Origin: a virus
DNA length: 25,789 nt
Strand: one strand, 5' to 3'
Virus record (IMG/VR): IMGVR_UViG_3300045117_000253
Coordinates: 1-25,789 of that record
Shown here: positions 6,243-13,129 of the stretch, one piece after another
How the letters are laid out: each line of letters begins with the position of its first letter
Position numbering within the stretch: position 1 is the first letter of the stretch
The notes under the pieces: model-generated
Database searches by the model: none
Seen by the model: only the letters and a program-made list of their open reading frames with translations
Told to the model about the DNA's origin: nothing
Program-made: the position numbers and the translations under genes

Positions 6243-6438
6243 TTCTATTAAAATGTCATATAGGGACGTGCGGCTGCCCGCCCACCCCCCACTTCCACTA
6301 TTCCTATCTTCTTCTATTATCTTCTTTAATAGTTTCTATTAATGTATTAATTTAATAGATTTTGCAACTTCCTTCTGTCGTTCTGTCTGTGTCTTTTGAA
6401 CTTGTCGCGCAGCATCCCTATATGACAATTTAATAGAA
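6243..6438. repeat. 24-bp inverted repeat flanking AT-rich block
   Basis: The arms at 6243-6266 (plus strand) and 6415-6438 (minus strand) match at 23 of 24 positions; both begin TTCTATTAAA and end GTCATATAGGGA. The spacer is 148 bp. It contains further TTCTATTA copies at 6312 and 6334, a hyphenated palindrome at 6326-6342 (TTAATAG-TTT-CTATTAA), and TTTAATAG near 6352. Such clusters mark replication origins, operator arrays or paired promoters. The block divides the late from the accessory gene set. No ORF with coding features is found in 6204-6606. Confidence 0.75.
6326..6342. promoter_or_regulatory. Hyphenated palindrome TTAATAG-TTT-CTATTAA
   Basis: A perfect 7-3-7 inverted repeat at the centre of the 24-bp inverted-repeat region. 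It shares the CTATTAA core with both long arms, so one protein could recognise all copies. A good candidate operator or origin-binding site. Confidence 0.5.
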
Positions 6439-6507
6439 TGTGTTAAAATCTTTGCGTTCGTAGTATGCTCAGTCCAGCTTTCATGGGCATGGAAGCGGCC
6501 GAGCGGT

Positions 6508-6573
6508 GCCGGGCAGGGATGGACTCCTGCATGAATGCGCCGCGCCTATTGAATGATGAGCGGAGCCCCCGGC
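6508..6573. other. GC-rich potentially structured segment
   Basis: GCCGGG (6508-6513) can pair with CCCGGC (6568-6573), enclosing a GCAGG...CCTGC hairpin (6513-6517 with 6526-6530). The segment is sharply more GC-rich than the adjacent AT-rich block. It is 66 nt long like a small RNA, but has no T-loop or anticodon loop typical of tRNA. It may be a terminator-like or non-coding RNA element after the last late gene. A 29-codon frame (6443-6532, minus) has no SD. Confidence 0.25.
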
Positions 6574-6606
6574 CGGCAGAGCTGTATTGCACCGCAGCGG
6601 AAGCAC

Positions 6607-6840
6607 CTACACGGAATCTGGCTGCGCCTTGGCGCGGAGCCTCTTTGCGGTCTCGACGATTTCCTCACCATAGCGCTCACATTCCTCCCTTAATTCTCTT
6701 TTCAGCCTGCGGTCGTTGCTTTCCATCAGCCTGTCCCAGAACGCCTTATTCGGCTTGTTGGCGCGGTTCTTGCGCCTGTTCATGTATTCTCCGAGCTGGA
6801 TGTAGCGTTCTATGACCTCCCCCCGCCTAAGCTGCCTCAT
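6607..6840 (-). CDS. Hypothetical highly charged helical protein, 77 aa
   Basis: Almost entirely charged and helical: MRQLRRGEVIERYIQLGEYM, then NRRKNRANKPNKAFWDRLME, then the helix RLKRELREECERYGEEIVET and a basic end. The ATG at 6840 overlaps the stop of the gp10-like gene (ATGA). It is the last gene of the late operon. No family is recognised. A dimeric coiled coil or DNA/RNA binder is possible. Confidence 0.65.
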   Translation of the reverse strand: MRQLRRGEVIERYIQLGEYMNRRKNRANKPNKAFWDRLMESNDRRLKRELREECERYGEEIVETAKRLRAKAQPDSV

Positions 6841-7310
6841 TTGAGGACCGCCCGCCGCTTGTAGGTGGCGACCACAGTATAGACGGAATCGCGCAGGAAC
6901 GGGCGCGCGGTGGTGCCCTCCTGTTGGATTTTGACCTTCACCGCCCAGGCTATTTTCATGGCGTCCTTTCTGGCTATTCCGAGCTTGCGGCTCACCCACC
7001 TGGCGAGTATTTCGGCTGGTGGACCTGGGGTTCCTGGCGGAAGCCCGTATTCTATGTATGATGCGTAGGGCGCGCTGAACGCCACCATGGCGCCGTCCTT
7101 GCGCCGCTCCACGCTTCCGCTTCCGAGGAGCTCGCCGGTGTCGGTGATTATGCTCGAGTATGAGCCGTCCGTCCCGTGCCCGATCCACTCCCGCTCGGCT
7201 ATGTTCGACTGCGCCTCGGAGTAGATTCTGTCGGCTATTTCCCAGCATGCCTCAATCAGCGCCTTTTCGAGCTGGGCTTTGCCCTTTGCCGTAATTTGCA
7301 GCCGAAGCAC
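6837..7310 (-). CDS. HK97 gp10-like tail-completion/neck protein, 157 aa
   Basis: Matches the HK97-gp10 family pattern: an N-terminal helix (KAQLEKALIEACWEIADRIY), a strand region with GELLGSGSVERR, the characteristic APYASYIEYGLPPGTPGPP segment in mid-protein, and TARPFLRDSV near the C-terminus. Length is typical. In tailed phages this protein sits at the head-tail interface or tail terminator and is encoded with the connector genes. Here it lies ~11 kb downstream, after the lysis-like genes. This is an unusual position, suggesting rearrangement or a second-site copy. Confidence 0.7.
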   Translation of the reverse strand: MLRLQITAKGKAQLEKALIEACWEIADRIYSEAQSNIAEREWIGHGTDGSYSSIITDTGELLGSGSVERRKDGAMVAFSAPYASYIEYGLPPGTPGPPAEILARWVSRKLGIARKDAMKIAWAVKVKIQQEGTTARPFLRDSVYTVVATYKRRAVLK

Positions 7311-7313
7311 GGT

Positions 7314-7535
7314 CTACCCTCCGAGTATGTGCATCGTGAGAAACCCTGCCACCCCGGCTGCAAACCCAAGCGCGGAGGTGGCTATCCAAAAATTCAGGGA
7401 TGCCTTTCCCGCGAGCCTTGCCACGTACTCGTTGGTCTGCTCGTGGTTTGCCGCCACCGTCTCCTCAAGCTTCGCAAGCTTCTCGTAGATGTCGCGGTTG
7501 GTTATTCGCATGAATGTTTTGTTGCCGTTTGGCAT
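7314..7535 (-). CDS. Small membrane protein, XhlA/holin-accessory-like, 73 aa
   Basis: The N-terminal amphipathic helix (MRITNRDIYEKLAKLEETVA, with NHEQTNEYVARL after it) is followed by one C-terminal transmembrane span (NFWIATSALGFAAGVAGFLT). This is the coiled-coil-then-TM layout of XhlA-type haemolysin/holin-associated proteins. It is next to another small membrane protein and the transglutaminase-like peptidase, which suggests a lysis or membrane-breach module. Assignment is by topology only. Confidence 0.6.
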   Translation of the reverse strand: MPNGNKTFMRITNRDIYEKLAKLEETVAANHEQTNEYVARLAGKASLNFWIATSALGFAAGVAGFLTMHILGG

Positions 7536-7547
7536 GATTGCCCTCCT

Positions 7548-7781
7548 TTAGCGTTTTTTCTTGCCTGCTCCGACTATTGGCCACGGCTCGAGCGGGTTCA
7601 GCAGCTTGAACTTCTCGTTCAGGTACGCCAGCGCCATGGTTGCGAATGCGTAGTATTCCGGCGGAACCTGCGCTATGTCCGCGGTCGCGTAGGCGAGCAC
7701 GATGCCCCCCGCGCACAGGAATGCGTACTTGCACAGCAGTCTTTGGTCGGTGTGCCCGTCGAAGTATTCTTTGATTCCCAT
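7548..7781 (-). CDS. Holin-like membrane protein, 77 aa
   Basis: A short cytosolic head (MGIKEYFDGHTDQRLL), a hydrophobic span (CKYAFLCAGGIVLAYATADI), a second weaker hydrophobic helix (EYYAFATMALAYLNEKF), and a basic tail GAGKKKR. Small size, one or two spans and a cationic C-terminus are holin-like. Start ATG 7781 was chosen over ATG 7787 because GAGGAGGTTG is at better spacing. It lies between a 110-aa orphan and the XhlA-like gene. Confidence 0.55.
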   Translation of the reverse strand: MGIKEYFDGHTDQRLLCKYAFLCAGGIVLAYATADIAQVPPEYYAFATMALAYLNEKFKLLNPLEPWPIVGAGKKKR

Positions 7782-7795
7782 TTTCATCAACCTCC

Positions 7796-8128
7796 TCACC
7801 ACAGCCCGAGGCGTATTTTCGTCACGTCGATGAGCTGTTTGAGTATGAACAGAAACCGCGTGCCTGCGGAGCCTGTCGAGTTCGGGCAGAGGACGCGCCA
7901 GTATTGCGTGCCCTGCCAGTTCTTCAGGTAGTAGGTGGTGGCGTTCGCCTGCTCGCTCCGCCTGCGCACGCACCTGGAAATGTCGTCGCCGTCCGCGCCT
8001 ATTACCTTGAGCATGTCGTCCGCGCTTAAATATTCGGCGTCCTTGTCGCTTCCCGGCACGAACAGCGTCGGCGCCACGAAGTAAAAGCCCCCGGTCACAA
8101 GCGTCATCTCGAACTCGTTCGAATTCAT
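7796..8128 (-). CDS. Hypothetical protein, 110 aa
   Basis: ATG 8128 overlaps the peptidase stop (ATGA). The sequence starts MNSNEFEMTLVTGGFYFVAP and later has DDISRCVRRRSEQANATTYY and QGTQYWRVLCPNSTGSAGTR. It is beta-rich with two Cys and ends IRLGLW. Translational coupling to the transglutaminase-like gene suggests a partner or inhibitor of that enzyme. No family is recognised and the role is inference. Confidence 0.6.
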   Translation of the reverse strand: MNSNEFEMTLVTGGFYFVAPTLFVPGSDKDAEYLSADDMLKVIGADGDDISRCVRRRSEQANATTYYLKNWQGTQYWRVLCPNSTGSAGTRFLFILKQLIDVTKIRLGLW

Positions 8129-9162
8129 GGTCTCCCTCCGTTTATGCGTATGAACTTGAAGAACGGCTGCCTCTGCAGCCTCCTCGCCTTTGTGCGCTGG
8201 GCATCCGTCCCGAACCAGTTGAACGTCTTGGTGTCGGTCGAGGAGAACCAGGGCTGCGCTATGTTGAGACTTTCCGAGCCGTCCCCGGTCAGCGGCAGGC
8301 TCTTGGCGTCCTTCCCGGCGGAGTAGTTCGTCGTGCTGTTCCGGTGGTGCCACTTCAGGTCTGATGCGAGGTAGAACGTGGTCGCGTGCCCCTCGTTGCT
8401 GAACGTCATGCCTGCGGTGACGCGCAGCAGCTCGTAGGGTATGCCAGCAATCCTCGCCCCGACGTGGTTGAGGATGGCTTTGTCCTCGCAGTCGCCCGTC
8501 TTCATGATGCGCGTTTCGGATGCAAATTGCCAAAACTCGTTCTCTCCCCAGCTCCGGTCGTCGAATTGGTACGGGATGGAGTCGCCGAGGGCGTGCGTCA
8601 CCCTCATGAAGGCGATGTCGCATGCCTCGTGGAAGCCGATGTCCGGCTTTTCCGCAAGCACGTCCTGCACCCTTCCCTTGGCGGCCTTCACCATGCTGAC
8701 TATTTCCCAGTCGTTCTGCCCTTCGAGTAGCCACACCTTTGCGTCCAGCCTGTAGCGGTTCCGGTTGGTGCCCCAGTAGCGGCCGCCATAGGTGACGTAT
8801 GCCTCCGGGTACTTGTTCATGTAGGCGGTTGCCAGGGCCTGGGTGCCTGCTGGCAGGTAGCCGAAGGTCAGCGACTGCTTCGGGTCAATCGGCTGCTGTG
8901 AGTTGAGCTGCGCCCTGAGCCGGCTTATTTCAGAGGTCAGGTCGCTGACCTCCTTGCTCAGGGAGGCTATTCTTGCGAGGTTCTCCTGCTTGCTTTGGGC
9001 GGCCCCCGCGACCAGCTCGTTCATCTCGCGCTGCAGGTTCTGCTTGTCTGCCTCGAGAACGGCTATTTGCTGCCCGAGTATGGCGTTGGTCTGCTCGTTC
9101 GCGTCGCGCGTCCTGATGAGCCTTCCGCAGAAGACCCGTTCGAGAAGGGAGTCGGATTGCAT
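8125..9162 (-). CDS. Coiled-coil + transglutaminase-like cysteine peptidase, 345 aa
   Basis: Residues ~20-88 form a long coiled coil (AILGQQIAVLEADKQNLQRE and on to SEISRLRAQLNSQQ). Residues ~160-280 carry the transglutaminase-like core: RIMKTGDCEDKAILNHVGAR with candidate nucleophile C225, GIPYELLRVTAGMTF, then GHATTFYL with H259. The position where the third catalytic Asp usually lies (KWHHRNST) holds N275; D268 is nearby. In archaeal viruses pseudomurein endoisopeptidases belong to this superfamily, so a tail- or lysis-associated envelope-degrading role is likely. Start ATG 9162 follows AAGGTAATACC. It opens a module that also holds two small membrane proteins. Confidence 0.75.
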   Translation of the reverse strand: MQSDSLLERVFCGRLIRTRDANEQTNAILGQQIAVLEADKQNLQREMNELVAGAAQSKQENLARIASLSKEVSDLTSEISRLRAQLNSQQPIDPKQSLTFGYLPAGTQALATAYMNKYPEAYVTYGGRYWGTNRNRYRLDAKVWLLEGQNDWEIVSMVKAAKGRVQDVLAEKPDIGFHEACDIAFMRVTHALGDSIPYQFDDRSWGENEFWQFASETRIMKTGDCEDKAILNHVGARIAGIPYELLRVTAGMTFSNEGHATTFYLASDLKWHHRNSTTNYSAGKDAKSLPLTGDGSESLNIAQPWFSSTDTKTFNWFGTDAQRTKARRLQRQPFFKFIRINGGRP

Positions 9163-9175
9163 AAGGTATTACCTT
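9163..9175. promoter_or_regulatory. Palindrome AAGGTATTACCTT over the peptidase gene's SD
   Basis: A perfect 6-1-6 palindrome immediately upstream of ATG 9162 that includes the AAGGT ribosome-binding sequence. In RNA it could hide the SD; in DNA it could bind a dimeric regulator. It lies in the 54-bp gap after the tail-fibre genes, which also has ATTAAAAA on the minus strand (a weak TATA-like run). Confidence 0.35.
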
Positions 9176-9216
9176 CAAACTTGTTTTTAATCTATCGCAT
9201 CAGACGTGTATGACCA

Positions 9217-9609
9217 CTATACCATTTCATCAATCTGCTCGTAGACCACCTGCACGTAGCTGTTCTTCGTGATTGCCACGTGCGTGTCCCGGCTGTACAT
9301 GAGCGGAGTTCCGTCGGTGTTGAATATGCCGAATTCGGTCAGGCTGTTCCCGTTTGCCTCGGTGCTTGCGAGCACGCAGCGGATTGTCATCTGCTTGCTT
9401 GCCTCGGTCAGCACCGGGTAGCCGCTTGCGAACGCCTTGGTGTAGACGCCCGTGGTTATTTCCACTGCGGTTTCGAGGTCGGTGTCCGACTCGGTCGGGT
9501 CGGTCGTCCCAGTGCCCACCTTGAACAGGCTCGGCACGGTCTTGCTCGTGCCTATGAGCCTGTAAAGCATCAGGTTCTTCCCGTTCTTCGTGATTGCCCC
9601 AGCCACCAT
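9217..9609 (-). CDS. Tail/baseplate structural protein, 130 aa
   Basis: Beta-rich protein beginning MVAGAITKNGKNLMLYRLIG, with SLFKVGTGTTDPTESDTDLE early and LTEFGIFNTDGTPLMYSRDT near the end, then VAITKNSYVQVVYEQI. The last two segments are a familiar pattern in tail-fibre or baseplate-associated proteins of many tailed phages. Start ATG 9609 is preceded by GAGGCGATAAAC, the same SD used at 22779. It probably attaches fibres or caps the baseplate. The exact role is unknown. Confidence 0.6.
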   Translation of the reverse strand: MVAGAITKNGKNLMLYRLIGTSKTVPSLFKVGTGTTDPTESDTDLETAVEITTGVYTKAFASGYPVLTEASKQMTIRCVLASTEANGNSLTEFGIFNTDGTPLMYSRDTHVAITKNSYVQVVYEQIDEMV

Positions 9610-9619
9610 GTTTATCGCC

Positions 9620-10129
9620 TCAATATGTTGTCGTCGTCTCAGTGTACGTCGTCACGCGCTGCCCGAGCCCGTTCAGCCCTATGATGTCCCCGCTCCCGAT
9701 TGTGAGGTAGTCCAGCACCATCTGCGCGTCGGCGCGCGTGCTCACGATCTCTATTCTCAGGTAGTCGACCGCCGTCCAGTCGGGTGTGCCGGTTTCCGTG
9801 GCGTTCTTGAGCCTGAAGCACCAGTAGTTCCACCCATCCTGCACGTCGGTTCCGTCGGTGTATGTCTTCACTCCTGCTATTTGGGAGTAGTCTGAGGCCC
9901 CCGAGCCTATGCGCAGAGTGATGCTCGTCAGCTCGTCGTTCGCGCAATAGACCCAGAGCCCGACCGTTCCGCTGGTCGGGCTTCCCGAGTTGACGAGGGT
10001 GTATGCGCTCAGGTTGCCGAAGCTCTGTGTGGTCAGGATTGAGAAGGTGGCTGCGCTGGCGACCACCTTCAGGCTTTTGCTGCCTGTCAGCACAAGGCTG
10101 TCGTTGATGACGTAGCTTCCGGATGGCAT
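9620..10129 (-). CDS. Carbohydrate-binding-like jelly-roll protein, 169 aa
   Basis: Begins MPSGSYVINDSLVLTGSKSL and continues KVVASAATFSILTTQSFG, with SGTVGLWVYCANDELTSITL and GWNYWCFRLKNATETGTPDW further on, ending in a Thr/Tyr tail. The GSKSLKV...W...LR rhythm is that of CBM-like jelly-roll modules in tail fibres and surface proteins. The expected first strand of such a module is missing here but is found at the C-terminus of the hub gene (see findings). The ATG follows the previous stop within 3 bp. Likely receptor glycan binding. Confidence 0.6.
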   Translation of the reverse strand: MPSGSYVINDSLVLTGSKSLKVVASAATFSILTTQSFGNLSAYTLVNSGSPTSGTVGLWVYCANDELTSITLRIGSGASDYSQIAGVKTYTDGTDVQDGWNYWCFRLKNATETGTPDWTAVDYLRIEIVSTRADAQMVLDYLTIGSGDIIGLNGLGQRVTTYTETTTTY

Positions 10130-10131
10130 GT

Positions 10132-10944
10132 CTAACTACCCCTCATCTTTTTCCATGAAAATCCATTCACAAATGCCGTCGACCCACAGTTCACGTTGGT
10201 CAAGACAATGGCGATTGCGGTTATGTTTGGAAATGAAATTGCTTCAGTTATTGTTGAGAACGAATTAGCCGCGAGTGTCGTTGCGATGTTCATGGTTGAT
10301 TGCTTCGCGTCCTTTATGTTCATTATGACCAGGCGGTATGTTAACTCCGTGATTCCGTTGCCTGACCACAAGGAGAAGTTGTGATCTCCGCCGTTGTCGG
10401 TTATTCTGACCGTGCAACCGTAGCTTCCGTTTGACGCTTGGCTTCCGGCAGCTCCCTCAAGCGTCAGTTCCAGACCGTCTCCGGTGTTGAAACTTCCGAC
10501 TTGGAGGGTTTTTGACAGAGTTCCGCTTGTCTGTCGTTCGCTGTAGACCCAGTCTATTTCTTCCACCCGAAGCTGGGTGTTGCTGAAGAAATGCGTGATT
10601 AGCCCCGCGCTGTCTATCCAGCAGAGGGCCACCACCGTGGATGGCGCCATAGAGCTTTTGGAGGTCACTGCCACGCTGGAAAGGGTTGCGGTTCCGCCGG
10701 ACAGGGTGGCAATCACGAACGTTCCTCTCCAATCGGCTCCACTGTTGCTTGCTGACAGTGTGTAATCAGTGGCACCGATAGAAATTGTCCCCGCTGTCCA
10801 GTAGAGGTATCCTGTGAGGTCGCTGCACGTCAATTTTGTTGTTTTGACCTGAACTTGAGCTATCTTGTCGTAGTTGAACGTGTTGCTCTCGCTTGCGTAG
10901 AATACGTCGCCATTTACCTTTGGGAATGTTCCTTCTGCTGTCAT
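10132..10944 (-). CDS. Tail fibre/receptor-binding-like protein, 270 aa
   Basis: Starts MTAEGTFPKVNGDVFYASES then NTFNYDKIAQVQVKTTKL, typical of the short N-terminal attachment segment of viral tail-fibre proteins. Ser/Thr/Gly-rich beta repeats (SIGATDYTLSASNSGADWRG) and a C-terminal jelly-roll-like part follow. There is no signal peptide, unlike its upstream neighbour. ATG 10944 is preceded by GGAGGCGGTTAAAA; the longer in-frame extension to 11112 would overlap the upstream gene and was rejected. Probably a host-binding fibre. Confidence 0.65.
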   Translation of the reverse strand: MTAEGTFPKVNGDVFYASESNTFNYDKIAQVQVKTTKLTCSDLTGYLYWTAGTISIGATDYTLSASNSGADWRGTFVIATLSGGTATLSSVAVTSKSSMAPSTVVALCWIDSAGLITHFFSNTQLRVEEIDWVYSERQTSGTLSKTLQVGSFNTGDGLELTLEGAAGSQASNGSYGCTVRITDNGGDHNFSLWSGNGITELTYRLVIMNIKDAKQSTMNIATTLAANSFSTITEAISFPNITAIAIVLTNVNCGSTAFVNGFSWKKMRGS

Positions 10945-10946
10945 TT

Positions 10947-13127
10947 TTAACCGCCTCCAAACGTAATGTTCAGGTTCGCGCTTTTCGTCGCTGGGAAATA
11001 AAAGTCTGCCCAGCACCAGACGCTTGAGTTGTTTGCCGCCGAGAGGTTGAAGAGCACCGGGGCGCTTGCGTTGCATGGCGTCGCGGCGCTTGCGTTGTAG
11101 CTCGTCGCGCACTTCACCGAAAAGCCGGTTATTGCCGGGCTTTGGTTGCAGGTGATGTTGGTTGTTGTGTTGCAGTTCATGGTGCAGTTCACGAAAAACA
11201 GGGCGGTTGCCACGCTTTGGTTTGAAGCGCTCACGTTCTTGCTTATGAATGTTGAGGCGTTGAACAGTATGGAATTTATTCCATTCCCGAGCGTAGTACT
11301 GATGACTGGTATTGTGGTCAAGTTGGCTGCCGTCACCGCCCCAGTTGAGCTTGATTGTAAATATTCTGCCTTGAGCCAGTCGTCTGAGCGCGAAAAGTTG
11401 GTAAGCCTGAACTCATCCAAAGCCGCGCCTGCTCCGTCTGTCGCCCAGTATTGCCCTGCGGCGTCTGCGTGTCCGATATTGAACGCATGCCCAGATGGGG
11501 ATGTCGCAAGAGTTCCAGACGTATTTGTGCTTGCAGTTCCGTTGCTGACTGTGTAATGAGTTCCGTTGTATCTCATGGCATAGAATTTAGGAGTGTTCCT
11601 CGCGGTTGTGTCAGACAGGGTAGCTGATATTGTGCTGCCCCAGTTCTCCACGTTAATTATGGTGCTGTTTGACCAAGCTATCCTTGCGAGATTTATGCCC
11701 CCGCCCCCTATTATGTAGAGTGACCTCATTGTAGCACCGAGATTGGCGTTATATCCCCAAATTGTCGTCGTGGAATTGTTCGCTCTATTTGGAAGCCCAC
11801 CGTAGTTGGTGCTTGTCAGATAAGACGATGTAGTGTCAAAGCTGAAGCATAGCCCGACTTTGCACTTTGATTGGTTGTCGGTTATTGACACTGTTCCAGA
11901 CGCGGAGAAGTTGTTGCGCAGCATCAAATCCGTGAAGGTGTCGCCATGCATGACTGTGGTGTATTCTGACCATACATCAGTGGCGTTCTCGCCGCTTGTG
12001 GCATTGACGTTCCCAAGGTATGCGTATATCGTGGTGCTTACATTTCCAGTGTAGTTGCCCTTCACCCAGAATGTAGCGTTGTTGGTGGCGTTGCCGCAGA
12101 AGGAAGCATTGTTCGTGTCAAGGTTGTAGTTCAATAATGTTGCTCCATCAGCATCAACGAACCTGACGTTTGTGCAGGTAGTGGTATTCCAAAGGGTAGT
12201 GTTGCTCGTGTTCAGGCTCACTCTTGCTGGGAAGTTGGTTAGGTTGCTCTCAACTGTCGTGTTTATGTAAATGGGCATTGTGTAGTTCCAAGTTAAGTTC
12301 CACCAAGGGTCTAGCTTCAGGACAATATTTCCAGTCCCCTCTATCACGTCGCTTGGGCTGCCTGTATGGACTACAACATCAAATTTGCCACTGCTGCCTG
12401 CTGGAATATCATAGACAAACCCGGTCTGGTAATTGGTTGGGTTTTCAAATTCAACGTCGTTTATCGTGTAGAGCTTCTTGCCGTTGTATTCCATTGCGCT
12501 GAACTTGTGCTTTATGCTCACGAATTTCTCAACTGTCACGTTTTGCTCCACATAGACTGTGCCGTTGAGTTGGTAATTGAAGGTGTAGTTGTCGCCGTCT
12601 TTTACCCATTTATTGAAGCATCCAGTAAGGTTCGTGCCGTTGGCGTAATAGAGCCTTCTCCTGTAAAAGTTTTGCAAGTCGCCGAAGTCGCAGGGGGAGC
12701 TTGATGAGCTATTCGCCACAAGACCATAAAGGGTAATCTCATAATCAACCCTGCCCTGTGTTGGCACGCTTTGGAGTTCTGTCACGTTTCTGAGCAGCAA
12801 GACATCTCTACCTTCTGATTGCAGGTCAAATACAAAGGTGAGGTTGAACGTTCTTGGGGTTTCATTTGTGTAGGTGAAATTGCAGAATGTATGCTGGGTT
12901 ATGAGTTCGGTTGCGACAACGGGTGTGCATGTAATCCTTGCTCCTTTTCCGTTGTCCCAGTAGACGTGGTCGCCTCCGAGCACCCACCCGCTTTCGGGCT
13001 GGGACATTGTGGTCTGGAAGGGCTGCTGCTGGACGCAGCCGGTCAGAATAAAGATTGCGAGGCTTATGGCCGCCAATGCGAGGAACGCAAGCATCCCCAT
13101 AAGCCATTCCTTTGTTTCCTTTTCCAT
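10947..13127 (-). CDS. Lipobox adhesin with DUF2341 and LamG domains, 726 aa
   Basis: A hydrophobic N-terminus (residues 10-30) ends in LTGC with Cys31, a lipoprotein-type lipobox. An N-terminal beta region with Cys pairs follows. From about residue 274 (DPWWNLTWNYTMPIYIN) comes a DUF2341 module, then a LamG/ConA-like lectin domain (~400-615) with LDEFRLTNFSRSDDWLKAEY, and a Cys-rich C-terminal domain. N-x-S/T sequons are very dense. DUF2341+LamG is characteristic of archaeal surface proteins, especially in DPANN-like genomes. ATG 13127 was chosen over 13175, which lies inside the hub gene. A signal-bearing adhesin inside a tail operon suggests host-surface display, host-gene capture, or an unusual membrane-routed virion protein. 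Confidence 0.8.
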   Translation of the reverse strand: MEKETKEWLMGMLAFLALAAISLAIFILTGCVQQQPFQTTMSQPESGWVLGGDHVYWDNGKGARITCTPVVATELITQHTFCNFTYTNETPRTFNLTFVFDLQSEGRDVLLLRNVTELQSVPTQGRVDYEITLYGLVANSSSSSPCDFGDLQNFYRRRLYYANGTNLTGCFNKWVKDGDNYTFNYQLNGTVYVEQNVTVEKFVSIKHKFSAMEYNGKKLYTINDVEFENPTNYQTGFVYDIPAGSSGKFDVVVHTGSPSDVIEGTGNIVLKLDPWWNLTWNYTMPIYINTTVESNLTNFPARVSLNTSNTTLWNTTTCTNVRFVDADGATLLNYNLDTNNASFCGNATNNATFWVKGNYTGNVSTTIYAYLGNVNATSGENATDVWSEYTTVMHGDTFTDLMLRNNFSASGTVSITDNQSKCKVGLCFSFDTTSSYLTSTNYGGLPNRANNSTTTIWGYNANLGATMRSLYIIGGGGINLARIAWSNSTIINVENWGSTISATLSDTTARNTPKFYAMRYNGTHYTVSNGTASTNTSGTLATSPSGHAFNIGHADAAGQYWATDGAGAALDEFRLTNFSRSDDWLKAEYLQSSSTGAVTAANLTTIPVISTTLGNGINSILFNASTFISKNVSASNQSVATALFFVNCTMNCNTTTNITCNQSPAITGFSVKCATSYNASAATPCNASAPVLFNLSAANNSSVWCWADFYFPATKSANLNITFGGG

Positions 13128-13129
13128 AG

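Noticed and set aside
6490-6580. tRNA-Ser-like GGCCGAGCGGT sequence
   Set aside because: The following anticodon-type hairpin has an 8-nt loop without the expected U33, and no T-arm consensus follows.
6465-6815. Plus-strand 116-codon frame across the GC-rich non-coding block
   Set aside because: No SD, it overlaps the 77-aa minus gene, and its composition is not protein-like.
9190-9240. GGTATAGTGGTCATAC resembling a tRNA D-arm on the minus strand
   Set aside because: No acceptor pairing, anticodon stem or TTCGAAT-type T-loop at proper distances; part of it is the end of the 9217-9609 gene.
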